From: Alphaproteobacteria bacterium
GTDB lineage: Bacteria > Pseudomonadota > Alphaproteobacteria > UBA8366
DNA length: 22,862 bases
NCBI GenBank assembly: GCA_030743445.1
Contig: JASLSL010000065.1
Span: forward strand, 1 to 22,862
Direction: 5' to 3'
Part shown: positions 16,045 through 22,862 of the stretch, in pieces
Numbering within the stretch: position 1 is the first letter of the stretch
How the letters are laid out: the number at the start of each line of letters is the position of its first letter
Made by a program: the position numbers and the translations under genes
Notes under the pieces: generated by a model
What the model saw: only the letters and a program-made list of their open reading frames with translations
Told to the model about the DNA's origin: nothing
Databases searched by the model: none

Positions 16045-16935
16045 TTAGGCCTCGCTCGGCACATGGGCGAGCACCGCGCGGACCTCGGCGGCGCTCGCCG
16101 GCTCGCCGCCCGCGTGTTGGATCAGCTCAGTCGCGCGCGCGACCCATTCCAGATTGCCGACCATGGTGTTGCGCGGGGCATCCTCGAGCCCGACCCGGAC
16201 GTGGCCGCCGCGCTCGACCGCGGACGCGACGAGCGGACGGATATCGACCGCGAGCCCGGCGATCATCCAGGGGGCGCCGGGCGCGATCTCCTCGAGCAAG
16301 GTCAGATAGGCCTCCAGCGCATAAGCCTTCGGCGGGAAGCCGAAGGTGAAGCTGTCCGAAAACATGAACCGGTAGATCGGCGTCGGCGCCAGCGGGAAGC
16401 GCCGCTTCAAGGCGGCGCCGAGGCGCAGGAACCCGGGCTCGTAGATCGCATAGCTCGCATGGAGGCCGAACCGCTCCGCGAGCGCCAGCCCGTGGCGTAC
16501 ATGCTCCTCCGGGTTGAGGTAGACCGTGCCGAGCTGATCCTTCGCGGCTTGGTCGAAGAGCGCGAAGTTGGTGGTCCCCGGGTCGACCACGGTCCACTCG
16601 ATCAGGCCGCGTTCGGCCAAGGCCTCGACCGCCGCGTGGCGCTGCTTCACATCCTCGACCGTCGGCGCGTCGGCGGTGCCGACCGCCGGCAGGGTGCCGT
16701 AGACGATGGCGTCGACCTTCCCGCGGATGCCCTCGATCACCCGGGCGTAGATCTCCGGGTCGTCGCGCTGCTTGCGGGTCTCGGGATCGTAGGGGTGGAA
16801 GTGGACGATCGCGGCCCCCGCCTCGACGCACTGGATGCCCTGCTCGATCAAATCCTCGACCGCGACGGGCACGAAGTCCTGATCCCCCCGCCCCGCCCCG
16901 TTGAGGGATACTTCGAGCCAGACCTTACGGGTCAT
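16045..16935 (-). CDS. beta-keto acid cleavage enzyme (BKACE, former DUF849)
   Basis: BKACE enzymes (Kce family) condense a beta-keto acid with acetyl-CoA, giving acetoacetate and a new acyl-CoA, in catabolic pathways such as lysine fermentation and carnitine degradation. I start at the ATG ending at 16935 (296 residues); a GTG 11 codons upstream is less likely. The TIM-barrel zinc site is visible as AIVHFHPYDPET, with His45 and His47, and VGLEDAPRNT, with Glu251. The Arg common in the HxHxRDP form is replaced (HFHPYDP). LEVSLNGAG at the start is the first strand of the family. Specificity cannot be read. It heads the BKACE-CoxL-VOC operon and lies 172 bp from the ferritin-like gene, behind a structured repeat. 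Confidence 0.92.
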   Translation of the reverse strand: MTRKVWLEVSLNGAGRGDQDFVPVAVEDLIEQGIQCVEAGAAIVHFHPYDPETRKQRDDPEIYARVIEGIRGKVDAIVYGTLPAVGTADAPTVEDVKQRHAAVEALAERGLIEWTVVDPGTTNFALFDQAAKDQLGTVYLNPEEHVRHGLALAERFGLHASYAIYEPGFLRLGAALKRRFPLAPTPIYRFMFSDSFTFGFPPKAYALEAYLTLLEEIAPGAPWMIAGLAVDIRPLVASAVERGGHVRVGLEDAPRNTMVGNLEWVARATELIQHAGGEPASAAEVRAVLAHVPSEA

Positions 16936-16972
16936 TTCGCATCCCCGCGCTGACACCACCAACAACACCCAC

Positions 16973-17089
16973 CGTCATTCCCGCGAAGGCGGGAATCCAT
17001 TCCTGAAAGTCCCCCAACGCGCCGACGCTGCGCTCGGTCGCTCCCAGGCATGGATTCCGGATCAGTGCTTCGCACTGTCCGGAATGACG
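16973..17089. repeat. structured intergenic repeat (CGTCATTCC...GGAATGACG type)
   Basis: This 117-bp element is bounded by perfect 9-bp inverted ends, CGTCATTCC (16973-16981) and GGAATGACG (17081-17089). Inside are a hairpin TTCCCGC-GAAG-GCGGGAA at the left and TCCGGA-t-CAGTGC-TTC-GCACTG-TCCGGA at the right (about 17055-17084), plus GGAATCCA/TGGATTCC matching arms. Dispersed copies with this CGTCATTCCCGCGAAGGCGGGAATCC-like core are widespread in intergenic regions of proteobacterial genomes. No coding capacity is seen. It lies between the ferritin-like gene and BKACE and could act as a transcript end or processing site. Confidence 0.8.
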
Positions 17090-17107
17090 AATGAGGGTTT
17101 TGTGCAT

Positions 17108-17842
17108 TTATGCCGCCGTCTCGCGGCGGTTGGCGTCGATGAATGCATCGATCTCCGCCTCGGTCATGGCGCCCGGGAACATCTCGGCCCGCATCCGAAC
17201 GCGCTGGGCGCTGATCGCCCGGATCGCCTCCGTCATGCGCACAAGATCGTCCCCGGATTCGATCAGGCCGAGCGCCCCCCTCGCCTGCTCCATGAAATGG
17301 TCTTCCTCGTCCTCGAAGATCACCTGCATCGCCTTGGCGGTCATCTCGTTGACCTCACTACCGGTGAGCTTGGCGCCCTCGCGGAACAGGCGCGCGCCGC
17401 CGCCCTCGGTGAAGCCGACCGCGGCCTTGACCAGCGGGTCGCCGGTCTCGACGTAGGACCGGCGCAGGTCGCCGAGCTTCTTCTCTTGCGATAGTTGCAC
17501 CGTGTCGTCGGGCGAGATCGGCCGGCCCATCAGGTGCTCGAAGATGTCGGCGAGCACGACATAGTGGTTGAACTCCTCGACCAACTGCAGCAGCAGGAAA
17601 TGATAGTCGTGGCGGTCGATCTCCTTGTCGACCTTGGGGTACATGTCGACCAAGTTCGAGAGCTCGCGGTGCAGGCCATTGAAGTACCCGTCGACCGGGT
17701 TGAGCTCCTTCCAAAGCTGGGCGCGCAGGTAGAACACGTGGTCCTCGTCGCTCGCCTTGGCGAAGAACCGCTTGGCGATCTCGGCCTCGGCCTCCCAATA
17801 GGGCCACGCGGCGTCGACCAACTGCTGTTCGTAGTCCGGCAT
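17108..17842 (-). CDS. ferritin-like diiron-type protein of unknown function
   Basis: I do not recognise a named family. The 244-residue protein starts at the ATG ending at 17842, with GGGGAG 8 bp upstream; an in-frame start 22 codons earlier is preceded by nothing useful. It is predicted all-helical, with no signal peptide. Two ExxH motifs occur in separate helices: Glu90-Phe-Asn-His93 (VEEFNHYVV) and Glu179-Glu-Asp-His182 (EDEEDHFMEQA). Further helical acids, Glu60 and Glu147, could complete a ferritin-like diiron site. Such sites serve oxygenases, desaturases and ferritins; no substrate can be named. It has its own promoter candidate at 17880-17908 and lies between the thiolase/DUF35 pair and the BKACE operon. 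Confidence 0.75.
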   Translation of the reverse strand: MPDYEQQLVDAAWPYWEAEAEIAKRFFAKASDEDHVFYLRAQLWKELNPVDGYFNGLHRELSNLVDMYPKVDKEIDRHDYHFLLLQLVEEFNHYVVLADIFEHLMGRPISPDDTVQLSQEKKLGDLRRSYVETGDPLVKAAVGFTEGGGARLFREGAKLTGSEVNEMTAKAMQVIFEDEEDHFMEQARGALGLIESGDDLVRMTEAIRAISAQRVRMRAEMFPGAMTEAEIDAFIDANRRETAA

Positions 17843-17879
17843 GGCTGTTTCTCCCCGGGGCAACACGACGTTCGGGGAA

Positions 17880-17908
17880 ATTACAGCATCCAATGCGCCG
17901 GCAAACAA
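17880..17908 (-). promoter_or_regulatory. sigma70-type promoter for the ferritin-like gene
   Basis: On the minus strand TTGTTT (complement of 17903-17908) is followed, after exactly 17 bp, by TGTAAT (complement of 17880-17885). The -10 matches 5 of 6, the -35 matches 3 of 6, and spacing is optimal. The start codon lies about 38 bp downstream. This would uncouple the ferritin-like gene from the DUF35 gene behind it. Confidence 0.5.
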
Positions 17909-17947
17909 TATGGGGCCGGATAATGGGTCAGATTAGATAATGCCGCG

Positions 17948-18469
17948 TCACTCCTGCGGGTAGCGCCACGGGGCCTCCGGCTGCTCGGCGTCCTCGTCGA
18001 TCGTCCAGTGCGGCAGGGCGAAGCCCTCGGTCACTTCTGTGAAGACCATGCGCACGCGGGTGCCGATGCCGACTTGGCGGATCACCTCCGGCGGCGCGAA
18101 CTCGCCGTCCGCCGTGACCAGGTTGCCGGCGACGCGCAGCGCCTCGTGCTCGCTCGGCTCGCCCTTCTGCGTATCGAGGTCGACCAGCAGGATCAGGTAG
18201 GGGACCTTGTCGCGGAAGGCCGGCTGGATCGGGTGGTGCACCTCGGCGTAAGAGTGCACCGTCCCCCTGCCGTCGACCTGGACCCACTCCGACTCCCGCT
18301 CGCCGGTCCAGGGACAGGCGGTCGTCGGCGGGTAGCGCAAGAGGCCGCTCGCCTTGCCGCGCTGGAGGCGGAAGTCGCCCTCGGCGCAATAGCGGAAGAA
18401 ATCCCGGTTCTCGCCGTCGAGATCGTCGATGGTGAGCATCATGCCCATGTATTCGCCTTGTGTCGGCAT
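17948..18469 (-). CDS. DUF35 (OB-fold, ChsH2-C-like) partner protein with degenerate zinc ribbon
   Basis: DUF35 proteins pair a rubredoxin-like zinc ribbon with an OB fold and bind acyl-CoA as partners of thiolase-like enzymes, as in the steroid aldolase Ltp2-ChsH2. The 173-residue protein has the ribbon-to-OB layout: LQRGKASGLLRYPPTTACPW at about 35-54, then SYAEVHHP at about 73-80, PYLILLVDLD at 90-99 and GTRVRMVF at 136-143. Normally four Cys (CxxC...CxxC) bind zinc. Here they read Gly38, Ser41, Cys52 and Thr55, so only one remains and zinc binding is doubtful. GGGAG precedes the ATG. The start is 12 bp after the thiolase-like stop, so the two are surely cotranscribed. Confidence 0.88.
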   Translation of the reverse strand: MPTQGEYMGMMLTIDDLDGENRDFFRYCAEGDFRLQRGKASGLLRYPPTTACPWTGERESEWVQVDGRGTVHSYAEVHHPIQPAFRDKVPYLILLVDLDTQKGEPSEHEALRVAGNLVTADGEFAPPEVIRQVGIGTRVRMVFTEVTEGFALPHWTIDEDAEQPEAPWRYPQE

Positions 18470-18481
18470 CGTCCGCTCTCC

Positions 18482-19750
18482 CTATCGATTGTCTATGGCC
18501 ATGACCATGGCCGAGCCCGTCCCCGGGATCGCCCAACCGAGGTTGGCGGTGACCTCGGCATCCTTGACCTGGCGGCAGCCGCCCTCGGCATAGTCGTAGG
18601 TATGCTGGCGCTTGCCGTCGGGGCCCTTGGGGCAGCTGTCGTCGACCTCGCCGCGCAGCTGGCGGGTGTTCTCGATCACCATGCTCATGCCGTGGGTGTA
18701 GCCCTCGCAGAGATGGCCGCCCGAGGTGTTGTTGGGCCGGACGCCGCCGAGCTCGATGGCGCCCGAGGAGACGTACTCGCCGCCCTCGCCCTTCTTGCAG
18801 AAGCCGTAGTCCTCGAGCTGCAGCATGGTGGTGAAGGTGAAGGCGTCGTAGGACCCGGTGATATGGATGTCCTCGGGCCCGACGCCGGCGTTGGGCCACA
18901 GGATGTCCTTGGCCCAATGGCCGGCGACGGTCGAGATCGGCCCCGCCTGGTAGTGCATGTCGGCGCGCGGCTTGCAGACGCGACCCGCGACCGACTGGAT
19001 CACCGCCGGCGGGCCGGGGCAGTCACGCGCCCGCTCGATGCTGGTGACGATGACGCAGGTCGCGTTGTCGGTCTCCACACAACAGTCGAGCAGGTGCAGC
19101 GGTTTGCAGATGATCCGCGAGTTGACCACGTCCTCGACCGTGTAGCGCTGCCGGTAATGGGCCTTGGGATTGTTCGAGGCGTGCTTCGAGTGCGCGACCT
19201 TGACGTGCGCGATCTGCTCGGGCGTGGTGCCATAGTCGTACATGTGGCGCATGAAGGTCGGCGCGAACATCTGCCCCGCGCTCTGCCAGCCGTAGGCGCG
19301 GCTGTGGATCATGTCGCCGGTGATCGGCACCGCCGAGCGAGCGCCGGTGCCGCCGATGCGGACTTGGCTGTAGCCGTTCATCGCGCGAAAGATCGCCACC
19401 GTCTTGCACATCCCGGCCTCGATGACGCCGGCGGCGATGCCGATCAGCGCCTCGGTCGACGAGCCGCCGCCGTGGACGTCCATGAAGAAGTTGAGCCGGA
19501 TGCCGAGGTCGCCCGCGACGAAGGTCGAGAACGTCGAGTCGTTGCCGGAGTAGCTCAGCATGCCGTCGACGTCGTCCGCCGTCATGCCGGCGTCGGCCAT
19601 CGCGTTGCCGATCGCCCAGGTCGCGAGCGATCTGGTGGTCTCCTCGGACCCGCGCCGGTAGCTGGTCTCGCCGACACCGCAGATGGCGTACCTGCCCCTG
19701 AGATACTTCGGTGTCGAAGCGTCCGTATCGCTGACACTCGATAACGACAT
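18482..19750 (-). CDS. thiolase-like protein without active-site Cys (SCP-x/Ltp type)
   Basis: A 422-residue member of the thiolase superfamily, lipid-transfer-protein (Ltp/SCP2-thiolase) branch. ICGVGETSYRRGSEETT opens the fold. The nucleophilic Cys of thiolases should lie on the turn before the long helix, but the segment reads DVHGGGSSTEALIG (91-104), with Gly/Ser only. The His loop NNTSGGHLCEGYTHGM is retained. Loss of the Cys with a DUF35 partner is the situation of Ltp2-type retro-aldolases in steroid side-chain degradation. That makes an aldol cleavage of a beta-hydroxyacyl-CoA-like substrate more plausible than thiolysis, though this is inference. Ribosome-binding site GGGGGTGAG precedes the ATG. 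It diverges from thiC across 362 bp. Confidence 0.88.
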   Translation of the reverse strand: MSLSSVSDTDASTPKYLRGRYAICGVGETSYRRGSEETTRSLATWAIGNAMADAGMTADDVDGMLSYSGNDSTFSTFVAGDLGIRLNFFMDVHGGGSSTEALIGIAAGVIEAGMCKTVAIFRAMNGYSQVRIGGTGARSAVPITGDMIHSRAYGWQSAGQMFAPTFMRHMYDYGTTPEQIAHVKVAHSKHASNNPKAHYRQRYTVEDVVNSRIICKPLHLLDCCVETDNATCVIVTSIERARDCPGPPAVIQSVAGRVCKPRADMHYQAGPISTVAGHWAKDILWPNAGVGPEDIHITGSYDAFTFTTMLQLEDYGFCKKGEGGEYVSSGAIELGGVRPNNTSGGHLCEGYTHGMSMVIENTRQLRGEVDDSCPKGPDGKRQHTYDYAEGGCRQVKDAEVTANLGWAIPGTGSAMVMAIDNR

Positions 19751-19915
19751 GTGCTCACCCCCTGTGTCGTCGATTCAAATCCAAGCGTATCTATACGACA
19801 TTTCCCGGATAACCTTCGGATTCGTGGCGATCATACCCGATATGCACAATCGTTCGATGGACTACCCTCCGCTTGCGCATTGACGCGGCCCCTCTTTCGC
19901 ACCAGACTCTATCCC

Positions 19916-20030
19916 GTTCCCGAGGGGAGTCCCGAAAAGGGGCTGAGAGACCGCTGGCCCGGGCAGAAACCAGGCAACGCGGTGACCCTTAGAACCTGAT
20001 CCGGGTCACGCCGGCGTAGGGATTTGGAAC
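19916..20030 (+). promoter_or_regulatory. TPP riboswitch (THI element) of thiC
   Basis: The thiamine pyrophosphate aptamer is recognised by its conserved blocks in order: GGGGAGT near 19924, CTGAGA at 19943-19948, ACCCTT at 19985-19990, GAACCTGATCC near 19992-20002, and GCGTAGGGA at 20014-20022. GTTCC (19916-19920) and GGAAC (20026-20030) close the outer P1 helix. It lies on the plus strand 82 bp before the thiC ATG, the usual target. The rest of this 362-bp gap, 19751-19915, separates the divergent thiolase-like gene and holds the promoters of both; no convincing -35/-10 pair was found for either. Confidence 0.97.
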
Positions 20031-20077
20031 CCGGCGCACAGAAGAAGGCGCCTTACTTCCAACCATGCGGCACATCC

Positions 20078-20110
20078 CGGATCTCCAAACCTGACGCACT
20101 GGGAGATCCG
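20078..20110 (+). promoter_or_regulatory. thiC expression platform: ribosome-binding-site sequestering hairpin
   Basis: CGGATCTCC (20078-20086) pairs perfectly over 9 bp with GGAGATCCG (20102-20110), with a 15-nt loop. The right arm contains the thiC Shine-Dalgarno GGGAG, and the ATG follows at 20113. The left arm can instead pair: CCCGGATC (20076-20083) is the exact complement of GATCCGGG (19998-20005) inside the aptamer. The two pairings are mutually exclusive, so ligand binding that occupies the aptamer strand would release the left arm to block translation. No terminator-like U-tract is present, which fits translational control. Confidence 0.75.
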
Positions 20111-20112
20111 AC

Positions 20113-21936
<1,824 letters not shown>

Positions 21937-21960
21937 CGGGTCCGGCCTTTTCGGTTTGCC

Positions 21961-22103
21961 CCCTCACCCGCTCCCCCCCCGCCGCGGGGGTCGCCACTCT
22001 CTCCCACGAGGGGAGAGGGTTATTGGTGCCTGACGCGGCGTAAAACCCCTCTCCCTTGATGGGAGAGGGAGGGGCCTGCCGCGAAGCGGTGGGAGGGTGA
22101 GGG
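21961..22103. repeat. structured intergenic repeat (CCCTCACCC...GGGTGAGGG type)
   Basis: This 143-bp element is bounded by CCCTCACCC (21961-21969) and its exact complement GGGTGAGGG (22095-22103). Internal arms include CTCTCCC...GGGAGAGGG hairpins (about 22000-22020 and 22045-22075). Repeats with this CTCACCC/CTCTCCC and GGGAGAGG/GGGTGAGG composition are abundant between genes of many proteobacteria. It fills most of the gap after thiC and may act as its transcript end. No coding sequence was seen. Confidence 0.75.
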
Positions 22104-22181
22104 TGTCTCGCCCGTCCTTTGCCTCGGGCGACACCAACCCTACACTGCTCCCCGACCGAGTTGCCGAAAGGAGCCATCGCC

Positions 22182-22862
22182 ATGCCGGTTGAATACGAAA
22201 AGAAGGACCATGTCGGCTGGGTCACGCTGAGCCGGCCCGGGGCGCGCAACGCCTGGGGTCCCGATTTCTACGACGGCGTGGCGCGGTATTTCGACGAGAT
22301 GGAGGCGGACGACCGTGTCCATTGCGCCGTGCTGACGGGCGACGACGCGGGCGGGGCCTTCTCGGCGGGCGCCAACCTGAAGGACCCGAAGACGCACCGC
22401 ACCGGCTCGGCCGCGGACTTCCTCAAGGGGCTCGCCCGGAAACGCGAGGTCTCGCCGTTCGACCGGCTCGCCGATTTTCCGAAACCGGTGATCGCGGCGG
22501 TCAACGGCTACGCCGTCGGCATCGGCTGTATTATCACCTTCTGCTGCGACCTGATCGTGGCCTCCGAGCGCGCCGAATGGCGCCTGCCGCAGGTCGCGCT
22601 CGGCATCCTGCCGGCCTATGGCGGCTCGGCACGGCTCGCGCGCTGGATCGGCAAGGGGCTCGCCATGCGCATGGCCATGGGCTTCCCGTTGACCGCGGAG
22701 GAGGCCTATCGCGTCGGCCTCGCGCAATGGCTCGTGCCGCACGACGAAATGGTTGCCAAGACCGCCGAGGTCGCGGCGCATATCGCCGCCATGCCGCCGC
22801 TCTCGGCGCGGATGGTCAAGGAGTCGATCACCCACGGGCTCGATGTCGCCAACATCAAGGAC
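22182..22862 (+). CDS. crotonase-fold protein lacking both catalytic Glu (partial, C-terminus outside window)
   Basis: The first 227 codons of an enoyl-CoA hydratase/isomerase family protein are visible; the end is cut by the window. AAAGGAG at 22167-22173 sets the ATG. The fold shows LSRPGARNAWG at about 16-26, the oxyanion-hole strand AFSAGANLKD near 59-68, and AAVNGYAVGIGCIITFCCDL at about 105-124. Positions equivalent to Glu144 and Glu164 of enoyl-CoA hydratase are Ile117 and Gln137 (RLPQVALGI). Hydratase chemistry is therefore doubtful. It is not closely similar to the crotonase at 12448-13224, which has Ala and Cys at the same places. The acyl-CoA substrate is unknown. The structured repeat separates it from thiC, so it is probably a separate unit. 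Confidence 0.9.
   Translation, partial: MPVEYEKKDHVGWVTLSRPGARNAWGPDFYDGVARYFDEMEADDRVHCAVLTGDDAGGAFSAGANLKDPKTHRTGSAADFLKGLARKREVSPFDRLADFPKPVIAAVNGYAVGIGCIITFCCDLIVASERAEWRLPQVALGILPAYGGSARLARWIGKGLAMRMAMGFPLTAEEAYRVGLAQWLVPHDEMVAKTAEVAAHIAAMPPLSARMVKESITHGLDVANIKD

Noticed and set aside
14038..16953. 971-codon open frame on the plus strand
   Set aside because: It is antisense to the BKACE and CoxL-like genes, which have clear family motifs. Its translation is rich in Arg, Asp, Gly and Ala without domains, a known effect of high GC at third positions.
18008..19744. 578-codon open frame on the plus strand
   Set aside because: It is antisense to the thiolase-like and DUF35 genes and shows only compositional bias.
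19880..19912. Possible thiC promoter TTGACG with a downstream -10
   Set aside because: The -35 is good, but no hexamer at 16-18 bp matches TATAAT in more than about 3 positions, so it is not listed as a feature.

Overview
The window comes from a GC-rich bacterial chromosome, most likely an alphaproteobacterium of the Rhodospirillales type. The serC-serA-(insert)-hisZ order on the left, the orphan thiC behind a TPP riboswitch, and the many small oxidoreductase, crotonase and BKACE genes fit that group. No phage genes, transposases, CRISPR arrays, tRNAs or rRNAs were seen. Long open frames antisense to real genes are common and are GC artefacts.

Left part (1-4265, all minus strand): serine biosynthesis genes serC and serA are followed by a secreted FG-GAP/VCBS beta-propeller protein and then hisZ, which is cut by the window edge. 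A short hairpin leader, possibly the alphaproteobacterial serC leader, precedes serC. Diverging from serC is a SLC13/DASS-type permease with two central RCK_C domains (4466-6247), then a small secreted helical protein with an EF-hand-like loop.

Middle part (6925-12432): a DOPA-dioxygenase-like protein and a LigE-like glutathione S-transferase diverge from one another. They are followed by an unnamed pair of secreted paralogues (8084-8884 and 10143-10961) that share five cysteines. The pair encloses a secreted metallo-beta-lactamase-fold hydrolase on the opposite strand, with a strong shared terminator at 8905-8933. A 94-residue acidic protein and a D-2-hydroxyacid dehydrogenase follow.

Right part (12448-19750, all minus strand) reads as an acyl-CoA / keto-acid catabolic neighbourhood. 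In transcription order it holds a thiolase-like protein without the usual nucleophilic Cys, its DUF35 partner without most zinc-ribbon Cys, a ferritin-like diiron-type protein with its own promoter, a structured intergenic repeat, a beta-keto acid cleavage enzyme (BKACE), a form-II CoxL-like molybdenum hydroxylase large subunit, a VOC protein overlapping it, and a crotonase without the two catalytic Glu. The thiolase/DUF35 pair and the BKACE/CoxL/VOC trio are the clearest operons.

Right edge (plus strand): a TPP riboswitch whose expression platform can be read directly as a Shine-Dalgarno sequestering hairpin, then thiC, a second structured intergenic repeat, and a partial second crotonase that also lacks both catalytic Glu.

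The best candidates for new biology are the five-Cys paralogue pair around the MBL hydrolase, the doubly degenerate thiolase/DUF35 pair, and the solo CoxL-BKACE-VOC operon. None can be assigned a substrate from sequence alone.
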